Assembly (NCBI RefSeq): GCF_001681715.1
Contig: NZ_LNWY01000017.1
Location: 1 to 64,000 of the forward strand
Reading direction: 5' to 3'
Source of the DNA: Tritonibacter mobilis
GTDB taxonomy: Bacteria > Pseudomonadota > Alphaproteobacteria > Rhodobacterales > Rhodobacteraceae
Length of the DNA: 64,000 bases
Shown here: positions 26,063 to 34,737 of the stretch, one piece after another
How the letters are laid out: each line of letters opens with the position of its first letter
Position numbering within the stretch: the first letter of the stretch is position 1
Notes under the pieces: model-generated
Seen by the model: the letters and a program-made list of their open reading frames with translations, nothing else
Told to the model about the DNA's origin: nothing
Databases searched by the model: none
Position numbers and translations under genes: made by a program

Positions 26063-26317
26063 ATATGTCTTCAGGGATTTTTTGCATCGGTCATGGCAAC
26101 GTCTGCGGTAAGGGGAACACGATGCTGCATCGCAAACATGACCCGCCCGCACGCCCTGCCTTGAACTCCCTAACGGACACTAAACTGCCTAGCGACAACG
26201 CACTGGGCCCATCACCGATCTGAGCGGTTGCCGTCGCTGTCCGAAGTGACCCCAGCAGCCGAGGGTGTGTGAATACTCCGAATCCAGTTTGCTGTTCGGC
26301 GAAGACCGGAGGCAGGC

Positions 26318-26783
26318 ATGCCGGGTTATATCGAGGATACGGACCGAAGTCAGGCGACACTTTCTCCAGCCCGGCTGGAAGACAGGATAGACGCGGATAA
26401 TCCGGTCAGCGTGATTGACCTCTTCGTGGACGAGGTTGAGCTTGGGGAGATCGGTTTCCTGCGGACAGCGCCGGCGTAGACAGGAGGGCCCTGCTATCAC
26501 CCATCGGTCCTGCTGAAGCTTTTCATCTATGGCTATCTGAACCGTGTCCCTTCGAGCCGTGCCCTGGAGCAGGAGGCTGGGCGCAATGTCGAGGTGATGT
26601 GGCTGGCAGGTCGGCTTGTCCCGGAGCACAAGGCGATCGCCGATTTTCGGCGCGAGTTCGAAGGATCAATTCCTTGAGAATGGCCCGGCGATCCGGCGGA
26701 CCTGTGCTGCCATCAATTGCTCCAAGTTCAAGGCGGTAAATAATCGCGACAAGAACTTCACCAAACCAGCGTACTTTTCATGC
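26318..26783 (+). pseudogene. IS1182-family transposase, truncated remnant
   Basis: The plus strand reads MPGYIEDTDRSQATLSPARL, then a stop at about 26477, then GPCYHPSVLLKLFIYGYLNR and WLAGRLVPEHKAIADFRREF. This is the N-terminal part of an IS1182/IS1380-like DDE transposase (DUF772 region). A short later match (KFKAVNNRDKNFT) follows another frame change and stop, and the DDE core is missing. Confidence 0.8.
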
Positions 26784-26865
26784 TAGATGCAACAGTCTAC
26801 GACCTTTGATACAAAAGAGTACAATCAGACCAAGTTTGTCGACGTAGGATGCGTTAACTAGCGTT

Positions 26866-27594
26866 ATGCAAAACACCACACCACATATCTTGGTCGTTGA
26901 CGACCATAGAGAAATTCGAACTGCAGTTACCCGATATCTTGAAAAAAATGGTCTGCGGACTTCGATGGCAAAAGATGTAAGAGAGATGGATACCGTGTTG
27001 GTAACCAATAACATTGATCTTGTCGTATTGGATGTGATGATGCCTGGCGAAGACGGTCTGTCCGCGTGTAAACGGCTGTCTCAGGTTGGCGATGTTCCGG
27101 TTCTGTTGCTGACTGCTCTCGGTGAGGACATTGACCGGATTGTCGGTCTGGAAACCGGAGCGGATGACTATTTAGCTAAGCCGTTCAATCCCCGCGAGTT
27201 GTTGGCACGAATTAGAGCTATTCTGCGACGAACTTCCGGTACCGCGTCTCCGGCAGGCAAGCTTGCGGGAAAACGCATCCGGTTTGCGCAATGGACCCTG
27301 GACACGGACCGGCGTGTTATCGTGGACAGCGATGGTCGAGAAACCAGTCTGACCAGTGCTGATTTCAAGCTTCTTGTCGTGATGCTAGAGCGGGCTAGAC
27401 TGGTGTTGAGTCGCGAGCAACTTATGGAATTGACATCTGGCAGGGTAGGGGCGCCACTTGACCGGACAATCGACAACCAGATCAGCCGCCTAAGGCGCAA
27501 AATCGAGAAAGACCTGCTACGCCCGAGCCTCATCACGACATTTCGAAATGGGGGTTATTGTTTATCAGCAGATGTAGAAGTTTTAGAAAAGTGA
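26866..27594 (+). CDS. OmpR-family response regulator
   Basis: This 242-residue protein has a receiver domain with the acidic pocket (LVVDDHREIR), the phosphorylated aspartate at about 56 (LVVLDVMMPGEDG) and the lysine in DYLAKPFNPRELLARIRA. It is followed by an OmpR/PhoB winged helix (LTSADFKLLVVMLERARLVL, then DRTIDNQISRLRRKIEKD). The gene overlaps the kinase gene by 4 bases (GTGA). The pair lies at the head of the copper island, so it may be its regulator (CusRS- or OmpR/EnvZ-like). No consensus operator is assigned. Confidence 0.9.
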   Translation: MQNTTPHILVVDDHREIRTAVTRYLEKNGLRTSMAKDVREMDTVLVTNNIDLVVLDVMMPGEDGLSACKRLSQVGDVPVLLLTALGEDIDRIVGLETGADDYLAKPFNPRELLARIRAILRRTSGTASPAGKLAGKRIRFAQWTLDTDRRVIVDSDGRETSLTSADFKLLVVMLERARLVLSREQLMELTSGRVGAPLDRTIDNQISRLRRKIEKDLLRPSLITTFRNGGYCLSADVEVLEK

Positions 27595-28970
27595 GGTTCG
27601 CACCGCAAAGCCTTCGGGCCCAAATTGTTAGCTTGGTCCTTGTGTCACTTGTGATTGCGCAAGTTGTTACACTAGTCTTGTTGGAGGACCAGAGAGATCT
27701 TGCTGTGCGGGCTGCAATTGGCGACGAGGCAACGGGTAGGGCAGTTAATGTTGTACGATTGATTGAAAAAGCACCAGAAAGCCTACGTGGTCAGATTGTA
27801 AGCGCGGCCAATTCACCTTTGGTGCAATTCGAGATTGGCACCGTTCCTGTAGTCGACCATGCTTCTCATGATGCGAGAGGGGTCACGGAAGCAAGGGTCC
27901 GTGCTCTGCTCGGCGATGATTTCAGTCGTGACATTCGGGCTGAGTTACACGAGATAGACAGTTCAGCGCTGCCGTTCACCTATCTTGAGCCAAATATGGC
28001 GGAACTGCATAGAGAGATGATGCGGGGTCAATTGCTTGCAGTCGAGATGCAGCTTTCGATTGCTCTATCAGGCGGTGATTGGCTTAACGTTTCTACTAGG
28101 TTTGAGCGCCCGCCTTTTCAATGGCCACAATTTGCTACTCTATCTTTCGGATTGAGCGCGGGTTTCATACTTCTAGTTTTGTTTTGGTACCTCCTTGCGC
28201 GGGTCACTGGACCCTTGCGTCTGTTGGCGGATGCCGCCGAGAAGCTTGGACCGGAACAATGCGGACCGGTGCTTCCCTCAGCAGGGCCGCGCGAAGTAAA
28301 GGAACTAATCCAGACCTTTAATCGAATGCAAGACCGGATAGTTAGGCTCGTAGCAGAGCGCACGCGTATGCTTGCAGCAATGGGGCATGATCTGCGTTCA
28401 CCGCTGACAGCAATGCGTGTTCGTACTGAGATGGTCGAAGATGATGAAACCCGCGATAGTCTCATAGCGTCAATTGTGGAAATGCAGCATATGGTCGAGG
28501 AAACTTTGTCCTTTGCTCGAGGATTGGCGGACGCCGAACCGCGGCAAAACGTTAATATAGGGTCGTTTCTCGAAACTCTACGTGAGAGTATGCTGGAAAG
28601 TTTTACCTTGATCCAAGGGGATGGTGTGCGGGTGCGAGTTCGGCCCAATGCAATACGGCGCGCCCTGCGAAATGTTATTGAGAATGCTCAAAGGTACAGC
28701 GGAGGCGCAGAGGTAAGCTACGCATCAGTTGCTGATACTGTCGTTATACGTGTCTGCGACCGAGGCCCAGGCATTCCCGAGCCGGAACTGGAGCGGGTGT
28801 TCGATCCATTTATGCGTTTGGAGGCCTCTCGTTCGCGAGATACTGGCGGGCACGGGCTGGGTTTATCAATCGCGCGCAGTATTTTGCGTGGGCATGGCGG
28901 CGACATTGTGTTGACCAATCGCTCCAGTGGGGGGCTCTGTGCTAGCCTAATACTGCCTATAGAAACATGA
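27591..28970 (+). CDS. Sensor histidine kinase, partner of the OmpR regulator
   Basis: This is a 459-residue membrane kinase. One helix lies near the start (IVSLVLVSLVIAQVVTLVLL). A periplasmic domain of about 150 residues and a second helix (FGLSAGFILLVLFWYLLA) lead into a HAMP domain (ARVTGPLRLLADAAEKLGPE). The HisKA histidine is at about 266 (MGHDLRSPLTAMRVRTEMV). The ATPase domain shows NVIENAQRYSGG, CDRGPGIPEPELERVFDPF and GHGLGLSIARSILRGHGG. The GTG at 27591 overlaps the regulator stop; an earlier TTG at 27558 would lie within the regulator gene. The kinase layout is that of EnvZ/CusS-type sensors. Confidence 0.88.
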   Translation: MRFAPQSLRAQIVSLVLVSLVIAQVVTLVLLEDQRDLAVRAAIGDEATGRAVNVVRLIEKAPESLRGQIVSAANSPLVQFEIGTVPVVDHASHDARGVTEARVRALLGDDFSRDIRAELHEIDSSALPFTYLEPNMAELHREMMRGQLLAVEMQLSIALSGGDWLNVSTRFERPPFQWPQFATLSFGLSAGFILLVLFWYLLARVTGPLRLLADAAEKLGPEQCGPVLPSAGPREVKELIQTFNRMQDRIVRLVAERTRMLAAMGHDLRSPLTAMRVRTEMVEDDETRDSLIASIVEMQHMVEETLSFARGLADAEPRQNVNIGSFLETLRESMLESFTLIQGDGVRVRVRPNAIRRALRNVIENAQRYSGGAEVSYASVADTVVIRVCDRGPGIPEPELERVFDPFMRLEASRSRDTGGHGLGLSIARSILRGHGGDIVLTNRSSGGLCASLILPIET

Positions 28971-28978
28971 AGTCGAGT

Positions 28979-29248
28979 TCAGGATTTCGGGCTTTGTGCG
29001 GTGTTTTCGTGGGCCGTAGCATCAGACGTGTGACAGGATTTCCCACTCAATCTATGCAACACGAAATGTAGGCCAAGGCAAACGGCAAGCGGCACAATGA
29101 TCCAAAGATTACCTGATATTGTTGTTAGGCTATTATCAAAGATTATTGCGATGGCGATAGGCGCAATGATTACTAGGGAGCAAATTAGCATCCCCCATTT
29201 GGCTAGCCAGGGAGCACTATCGTTCCGAGATGTGGGCTTATGCTTCAT
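28979..29248 (-). CDS. Small membrane protein, DUF2933-like
   Basis: This 89-residue protein has two hydrophobic helices (WGMLICSLVIIAPIAIAIIF and LWIIVPLAVCLGLHFVLHRL), a His-containing end of the second helix, and a polar tail. This resembles DUF2933 proteins, which are common in copper and heavy-metal clusters and have no known role. AAGGGTTC precedes the ATG at 29248 at a somewhat long distance. It is convergent with the kinase gene (8 bases between stops). Confidence 0.6.
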   Translation of the reverse strand: MKHKPTSRNDSAPWLAKWGMLICSLVIIAPIAIAIIFDNSLTTISGNLWIIVPLAVCLGLHFVLHRLSGKSCHTSDATAHENTAQSPKS

Positions 29249-29403
29249 TTTGATGAACCCTTCGTTTCGATTTCACCAAACCCAACTCGCACTTTCCTGC
29301 GTGGGAAGGTCAAGGATACATATCGATACAAAACAAATCTTGCCGCTGAATTGATCTTCCCGCACTGAAAGAAAGCCCGCCTTACAAGGTGGAACGCAAT
29401 CCA

Positions 29404-29883
29404 ATGGCTTTCATCGGACAGTTGAAGACAATGAGAAAGTTTACTGGGGTAGCTTTAACAGTAGTTTTAGTTGGAATTTGCCTTTTCGTGTGGAGCCGCC
29501 TCGAAATTGGACAACAACCGCTACCGTCAGGATCGCCGGGTGTAACTGAGTTGGAAGAGCCATCGGTCATTACCGATGTTACCTTGCCAGATCAGCTGTC
29601 TGAGAACGCCCAAATTGGAAAGCGGGCTTTCGAGGTGAAGTGTGCCGTGTGCCATGGCCAGAGTGCTGCTGGTAAAAATGGTGTCGCCCCCCCTTTGGTA
29701 CATTCAATATATCGGCCCGGCCACCACGCCGATGCAGCTTTCCTGATCGCTGCTAGAAACGGCGTGCGAGCGCATCACTGGAAGTTCGGAAGTATGCCGC
29801 CGGTTGAGGACATCACCGAGGGAGAGGTGCGTTTGGTCACCCAGTATATCCGCGAACTACAACGGGCGAACGGGATCGAATGA
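29404..29883 (+). CDS. Membrane-anchored c-type cytochrome
   Basis: This 159-residue protein has one N-terminal helix (VALTVVLVGICLFVWSRL) and a class I cytochrome c domain with the haem site C80-A-V-C83-H84. A methionine in GSMPPVED probably serves as the distal ligand. It most likely sits in the periplasm, anchored by the helix. The ATG at 29404 is favoured by AAGGTGGAA upstream; starts at 29389 (GTG) and 29431 (ATG) are possible. It begins a run of redox genes transcribed with the multicopper oxidase. It could take electrons from or give them to the oxidase. Confidence 0.85.
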   Translation: MAFIGQLKTMRKFTGVALTVVLVGICLFVWSRLEIGQQPLPSGSPGVTELEEPSVITDVTLPDQLSENAQIGKRAFEVKCAVCHGQSAAGKNGVAPPLVHSIYRPGHHADAAFLIAARNGVRAHHWKFGSMPPVEDITEGEVRLVTQYIRELQRANGIE

Positions 29884-29929
29884 TGTCGGCCTCAGTGGGT
29901 CGAACACCGCAAGACAGTAAGGCAAAACT

Positions 29930-31324
29930 ATGTTGAGCAGACGTTCCTTTCTATGGGCATCGGGTGGGGTGACCGCTATGACCGCGCTTCCCGCAGCCGC
30001 GAAACGTGCCCTGGCCACTACGCCCGAGCTGGTAGCGAGCGCGCACCCGGTGCAGCTGCTGCCGTCGGGCTACCCGGAAACCTCAATCTGGGGTTATGGC
30101 GCTCAGACATCGGGCCCGGAGATTCGGGTGAAGCAGGGCGCGCGGATCTCGCGCCGTTTCGTCAACCAACTGCCGCAGGCCAGCTCAGTTCACTGGCACG
30201 GGCTGCGTGCGGAAAACGCGATGGACGGGGTTTCGGGGCTGACGCAGGAGGCAGTGTCGCCAGGGAATAGCTTTGACTATGATCTGGCAGCTGAGGATGC
30301 CGGTACTTTCTGGTATCACTCGCACAATCGCTCGGCCGAGCAGGTGGCGCGCGGGCTTTATGGAGCGCTGATCGTCGACGAGCCTACGCCGCCTGATGTG
30401 GATCGTGATGTGACGCTGATGTTGGACGACTGGCGGGTCGACCCCAAGACCGGCCAGATCACTCAGGATTTCGGCGCTTCACATGATCTGTCGCACGGCG
30501 GGCGCCTAGGCAATTTCATCTCAACCAACGGCGAGGCCACCTATCGACTGCCGGTCAGGCGGCACGAGCGGCTGCGGCTGCGAATCGTGAATGCGGCGAA
30601 TGCTAGGCTGTTCACGCTTGGGCTTCAGGGGCTTGACGGTTGGCTGATGGCCTACGATGGAATGCCGGTAACAAGCCCCGAGCCGGTGCCAGAGACCTTC
30701 ACGCTGGGTCCCGGTCAGCGGGTTGATCTGTTCGTGGATGTCATCGCCGAAGATGGCGTCGAGGCGTTGCTGGGGCGCATTGACCAGAGCAAAGGTTATG
30801 TACAGGCGATTTTTCCGGTGTCGGGCAGCAGCAGCGCCAATCGCCGCCTCGTGCCCGCGCCGCTGCCTCTCAACAGAGCGCCGGATATGACCGATCTCGC
30901 CGAGGCTGCAACTCTGAGGCTGGAGATGAGCGGCGGTGCCATGGGCAGCATGCGCGAGGCCATCTGGAACGGTTACAGCCGAAAAGCGGGGGAGCTAATG
31001 GAGAACGGGCAGTTCTGGGCTTTTAACGGGCTTGTCGGAATGACCGAGACTCCGCTGGCACGCCTGTCGCTTGGTCAGGTCGCACGAATGACCGTGGTCA
31101 ACGACACTGTCTTTCCACATGCGATGCACCTGCACGGGATGCACTTCCGGGTGCTCGCCCAAGACGGAACCCCCGGGCCGCTGCGGGACACGCTGCTGAC
31201 TCTGCGCGGGGAAAGCTACGAGATCGTCTTTGCCGCTGACAACCCGGGCCGTTGGGCCTTTCATTGCCACATGCTTAGCCACGCGGCTTCGGGCATGATG
31301 ACTTGGATCGAGGTGACGGCATGA
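29930..31324 (+). CDS. Multicopper oxidase (laccase/SufI-CueO type)
   Basis: This 464-residue protein carries a twin-arginine signal (MLSRRSFLWASGGVTAMTAL), so it is exported folded with its copper. All four copper-ligand motifs are visible: SVHWHGLRAENAMDG, FWYHSHNRSAEQVARG, PHAMHLHGMHFRVL and WAFHCHMLSHAASGMM. Three cupredoxin domains fit the length. Such enzymes oxidise Cu(I), phenols or metals in the periplasm and reduce oxygen to water. AAGG precedes the ATG at 29930. The stop overlaps the next cytochrome gene (ATGA). The neighbours suggest copper detoxification. Confidence 0.9.
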   Translation: MLSRRSFLWASGGVTAMTALPAAAKRALATTPELVASAHPVQLLPSGYPETSIWGYGAQTSGPEIRVKQGARISRRFVNQLPQASSVHWHGLRAENAMDGVSGLTQEAVSPGNSFDYDLAAEDAGTFWYHSHNRSAEQVARGLYGALIVDEPTPPDVDRDVTLMLDDWRVDPKTGQITQDFGASHDLSHGGRLGNFISTNGEATYRLPVRRHERLRLRIVNAANARLFTLGLQGLDGWLMAYDGMPVTSPEPVPETFTLGPGQRVDLFVDVIAEDGVEALLGRIDQSKGYVQAIFPVSGSSSANRRLVPAPLPLNRAPDMTDLAEAATLRLEMSGGAMGSMREAIWNGYSRKAGELMENGQFWAFNGLVGMTETPLARLSLGQVARMTVVNDTVFPHAMHLHGMHFRVLAQDGTPGPLRDTLLTLRGESYEIVFAADNPGRWAFHCHMLSHAASGMMTWIEVTA

Positions 31325-31821
31325 AACCCATCTATCTTGCCAGCCTTGCCGTTGCGATCACCGGCTTGGCCGCTGTGGTTTATGTTGTAGGCATACCATC
31401 GCGGTCCGTATCCGCAGTCGCATCTATTTTTGCAAGCAACGCGAGCGAAGCCATGCTTGCGCAGGGGCAGATTCTTTATCAGGAAAACTGCGCCTCCTGT
31501 CATGGTAAGTCGCTGGAGGGACAGCCAAACTGGCGTGAACCGGATGCGGACGGCCGTCTGCCGGCGCCCCCGCATGACGAGAGCGGACATACCTGGCACC
31601 ACCCCGACAGCATGCTGTTTGATTACACCAAGTTTGGCGGACAGGTGACGCTGGCCACAATGGGGGTGGAGATGGAAAGCGGCATGCCCGCCTTTGGCGA
31701 GCGCCTGAGTGACGATCAGATCCGTTCGGTCCTAGACTATATCAAATCGACTTGGCCCGCGCGCGTACACGCCGCCCAAGCCGAGCAGACCCGCGCCGAC
31801 GAAGAGGCACGAAACAAATGA
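31321..31821 (+). CDS. c-type cytochrome, probably membrane-anchored
   Basis: This 166-residue protein starts with a hydrophobic segment (IYLASLAVAITGLAAVVYVV). It continues with a class I cytochrome domain carrying C57-A-S-C60-H61 and a late methionine in MESGMPAFGERLSD as probable sixth ligand. The start overlaps the oxidase stop by 4 bases and the stop overlaps the DsbA-like start by 4 bases, so the three are translationally coupled. It likely acts in periplasmic electron transfer with the multicopper oxidase; the direction is not known. Confidence 0.87.
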   Translation: MKPIYLASLAVAITGLAAVVYVVGIPSRSVSAVASIFASNASEAMLAQGQILYQENCASCHGKSLEGQPNWREPDADGRLPAPPHDESGHTWHHPDSMLFDYTKFGGQVTLATMGVEMESGMPAFGERLSDDQIRSVLDYIKSTWPARVHAAQAEQTRADEEARNK

Positions 31822-32552
31822 CCCGAGCCAAGCATATCATCCTTTGGGCCAGTCTCTCGACGATGCCTTTAATCGCTCAGGCCAGCGAGCGCAGCGACGA
31901 CGAGATCAAAGCGCAGGTATATCAGGCGATCCTGGAGCGCCCCGAGATCCTCCTGCAAGCAGTCGAACAGTTGCAACAGGCTGAAGAGGAGGCACAGGCG
32001 GCCTCGGCCCATGCAGCGCTGACCGGAGACCGGGACAGCCTGTTCAACGATCCTAACGCGCCGGTTTTGGGCAACCCCGAAGGCGATGTGACGGTGGTGG
32101 AGTTCTTTGACTACAACTGCCCCTATTGCCGCCGCGCTATGGCCGAGGTTCAGGGTCTGGTCGACGCAGATCCGAATGTGCGGCTGATCTATCGTGAGTG
32201 GCCAATCCTCGGAGATGGGTCTGATTTTGCCGCCCGCGCGGCGCTTGCTGCTCGTCAGCAAGGCAAATACGAGGCGTTTCACTGGGCGTTGATGGGAATG
32301 TCGGGCAAGGCGAACGAGACTAGCGTGCTCCGGATCGCCCGCGAGGTTGGTCTGGATACCGAGCAATTGCAGCGCGATATGGAGGCCCCCGAAGTCGCCG
32401 CGCATATCGCGCAATCCATGATGCTCGCGCAGAAGCTAGGGTTCAACGGCACCCCCTCTTTTGTGGTCGAAGATCGTCTGGTGCCCGGTTTCGTCGAACA
32501 ATCAAAGTTGCAGGAAGAGGTCGATCGCGCGCGCGGCACTTCGACTGACTAA
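31818..32552 (+). CDS. DsbA-family thiol-disulfide oxidoreductase
   Basis: This 244-residue periplasmic protein has a signal peptide (KHIILWASLSTMPLIAQAS) and a helical N-terminal extension (about 25-70). The DsbA thioredoxin domain follows, with active site C101-P-Y-C104 in FFDYNCPYCRRAM and the cis-proline region NGTPSFVVEDRLVPGF. This layout is close to the Com1/DsbA-like subfamily, with an N-terminal dimerisation segment. It probably isomerises or oxidises cysteines in copper-exposed periplasmic proteins. It is coupled to the upstream cytochrome gene. Confidence 0.9.
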   Translation: MTRAKHIILWASLSTMPLIAQASERSDDEIKAQVYQAILERPEILLQAVEQLQQAEEEAQAASAHAALTGDRDSLFNDPNAPVLGNPEGDVTVVEFFDYNCPYCRRAMAEVQGLVDADPNVRLIYREWPILGDGSDFAARAALAARQQGKYEAFHWALMGMSGKANETSVLRIAREVGLDTEQLQRDMEAPEVAAHIAQSMMLAQKLGFNGTPSFVVEDRLVPGFVEQSKLQEEVDRARGTSTD

Positions 32553-32699
32553 CTCGTCTGCGAGATATATTTCGAACAAAACTCCTTCTAGCCGCGCCCT
32601 CGCTCGTAGCTTTCTTTCGAGGTGAGATATCTGAAAATTGTAACAGCCTGTCGCAGCATCTAGGCCTAGTTACACACCGATACAAATGTCTCTCGGGTT

Positions 32700-33515
32700 G
32701 TGCTGCTACTGCCCGAGGTCACTGCTTATATCTGGCGAAGCAGCACTCCGCTGTCTTCCGTTCAACCTTCAGTTACAGGTGCAAAGTTGCTGAGCAGACA
32801 AGTGCAGAGGTCGTTGTCCAAGCGTCCGATAACGGTCGCGCTACTCGCCGTTCTGGCGGGGGCACTGACGGTTGGATTGATCGTTGGATGGGGCGGGCTG
32901 AATCAACAGAATGTTGCAACCATACTGGAACGGGCCGGTCCTTTGGGACCCATCGCCATTGTCGTACTGATGATGCTGGCCGTGGTTATCAGTCCTTTGC
33001 CTTCGGCCCCAATCGCGATCGCCGCTGGTGCTGCTTACGGCCATGTTCTGGGCACCGGGCTAGTGCTGGTCGGGGCACTGGTAGGTGCCATGATCGCCTT
33101 CGCCTTAGCACGGTTGCTAGGGCGGGCATTCGTGGCTCGATGGATCGGGCCTATGCCCGATGCGGGCCTGTTCGGATCGCAGAATTTTTTGACCTGGACC
33201 GTCTTCGTCAGCCGCCTGGTGCCCTTCGTGTCATTTGACCTAATCAGCTACGCGGCGGGGATGTCGATTCTGCGCCCTTGGCGGTTCGTGCTGGCAACCT
33301 TAGCCGGGATAGTGCCTGCCAGTTTCGGGTTGGCTCATCTGGGTAGCGCGTTGAGCCAACCCGCTTCGGACGGCGTGTTCTTGCCTGTTCTGGCGCTCGG
33401 CCTTCTGACCGGCGTGCCTGTGATCTGGGCCACATGGCGATCTTGGCGTGTCACTGGGTTATCGGATGCAGATTGCTCGCCCACTCAATCAACCAAATTG
33501 TCAAGGAATCTCTGA
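32700..33515 (+). CDS. TVP38/TMEM64 (DedA-like, VTT domain) membrane protein
   Basis: This 271-residue polytopic protein has the VTT domain. LAVVISPLPSAPIAIAAGAA and GALVGAMIAFALARLLGRAF are the two reentrant-type segments, and FVSRLVPFVSFDLISYAAGM is the conserved R-x-x-P motif region. It resides in the inner membrane. The family is linked to lipid scrambling and metal tolerance. The start is uncertain: a GTG at 32700 gives the listed length, but an internal start near 32799 (GTG, then QRSLSKRPITVALLAV) would begin just before the first helix. The stop touches the next small gene. Confidence 0.82.
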   Translation: MLLLPEVTAYIWRSSTPLSSVQPSVTGAKLLSRQVQRSLSKRPITVALLAVLAGALTVGLIVGWGGLNQQNVATILERAGPLGPIAIVVLMMLAVVISPLPSAPIAIAAGAAYGHVLGTGLVLVGALVGAMIAFALARLLGRAFVARWIGPMPDAGLFGSQNFLTWTVFVSRLVPFVSFDLISYAAGMSILRPWRFVLATLAGIVPASFGLAHLGSALSQPASDGVFLPVLALGLLTGVPVIWATWRSWRVTGLSDADCSPTQSTKLSRNL

Positions 33516-33634
33516 TGATGCTCATTTTCTATACCCTATTGTTGTTCCCGTTCGTCGGGCTGGCTCTGCACCGCGTGGTGCAACGCCAGTTGATCCGTAT
33601 TGAAAAACCGACCTGGAAAGGAGTTTCTTCGTGA
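33515..33634 (+). CDS. Small membrane peptide
   Basis: This 39-residue frame (MMLIFYTLLLFPFVGLALHR, then VVQRQLIRIEKPTWKGVSS) is one hydrophobic helix plus a basic cytoplasmic tail. Its ATG shares a base with the upstream stop, and its own stop overlaps the next start, with AAGGAATCT upstream. Tight packing between two clear genes is the best evidence that it is translated. The function is unknown. Confidence 0.55.
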   Translation: MMLIFYTLLLFPFVGLALHRVVQRQLIRIEKPTWKGVSS

Positions 33635-34689
33635 TCCGTTTCCTCATACTACCGGTGTTTGGTTTGACTAGCGTATTGACATCATGGGCTGCGCAGGCCG
33701 GGGTCGTCTATATTCCTGAAGGCAGTGCCGGTTCTGTCCTTATGGTCGAAAGCGAGACCGGCCAGCCGATCGGACGGATCGCAGGTGTCGAGGCGGTGCA
33801 TGGGCTCGCCGGCGCGCCCGGCATCCCATATCTGGTGGCGGGTAGCTTCACAGAGATCGACCATGAAAGCGCCGCGCAGACCGCCAAACCCGAGGGTGTC
33901 AGCCAGGCCGATCACAACGCCCATCACGCCAAACCCGCCAAGGCCGCGATGCCGACCAACAAAGGGCTAAGCCTCTTGTCAGTACTCGACGCTGGGACTG
34001 GGGAGGTCTTGCGGCGGATAGAGGTGCCGGGTGCGGTGCATCATACAGCAGTATCCCCCGATGGTCGCTGGGCCATGGCAACCCATCCAAGCGGTGATGG
34101 CGTATCGCTGATCGACTTGTCCACGCTGGAATATGCCGGTTTCATCACAACCGGCCCGACACCAAATTATGTGTCGTTCAGCCCCGACAGCAGTCGCGCT
34201 TATGTCAGCAATACTGGGAACGGTACGCTCAGCGAACTAGACCTCGACCGGCGTATCCTGTCGCGCAACCTGCTTGCGGGAGAAGGACCCGAACATTTCG
34301 TCTTGTCCCGCGACGGCGCCACCGTCTTTGTCGTCGATGCCGAGGCGGGTGCAGTGCTGCGGCTGGACATTGCCTCGGGCGCTGAAACCGCGACCTATGG
34401 GTTCGGGGCCGAATTGCACGGGCTTGACCTGTCCGATGGTGAGGAGACTCTGTTCGTCGCGGTCAAGGGCGCCGATAAGGTGGCGGCCGTCGACCTGACC
34501 TCGGGTGCTGTCCGTCTGCAAGAGCTTGCTCCAGCGCCCTATCACCTGACCGCGGCCGATGGCAGTGAAATATTGCTCGTCAGCAGCCGTGAGGAAGCCA
34601 AGATCTGGGCGATTGATCAAGCCTCGCTTCAGGTAACATCCGAGATCGCGGTCGAAGGTGAAGGCCACCAAATAGTAGTCCTGCCCTAA
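33631..34689 (+). CDS. YncE-like beta-propeller periplasmic protein
   Basis: This 352-residue protein has a signal peptide (FLILPVFGLTSVLTSWAAQA). Repeated beta-propeller blades follow, with YVSFSPDSSRAYVSNTGNGT, FVLSRDGATVFVVDAEAGAV and AVAAVDLTSGAV-like segments typical of YVTN/YncE folds. An internal His-rich insertion (DHNAHHAKPAKAAMPTNKG) near residue 95 may bind metal. The GTG at 33631 overlaps the preceding stop. The role is not established for the family; the copper-island context and the His-rich loop suggest metal binding or scaffolding. Confidence 0.82.
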   Translation: MIRFLILPVFGLTSVLTSWAAQAGVVYIPEGSAGSVLMVESETGQPIGRIAGVEAVHGLAGAPGIPYLVAGSFTEIDHESAAQTAKPEGVSQADHNAHHAKPAKAAMPTNKGLSLLSVLDAGTGEVLRRIEVPGAVHHTAVSPDGRWAMATHPSGDGVSLIDLSTLEYAGFITTGPTPNYVSFSPDSSRAYVSNTGNGTLSELDLDRRILSRNLLAGEGPEHFVLSRDGATVFVVDAEAGAVLRLDIASGAETATYGFGAELHGLDLSDGEETLFVAVKGADKVAAVDLTSGAVRLQELAPAPYHLTAADGSEILLVSSREEAKIWAIDQASLQVTSEIAVEGEGHQIVVLP

Positions 34690-34737
34690 TACCGGCAACC
34701 CGCTCTGCCAATCACATAGTCAACAAACGGACGCAGT

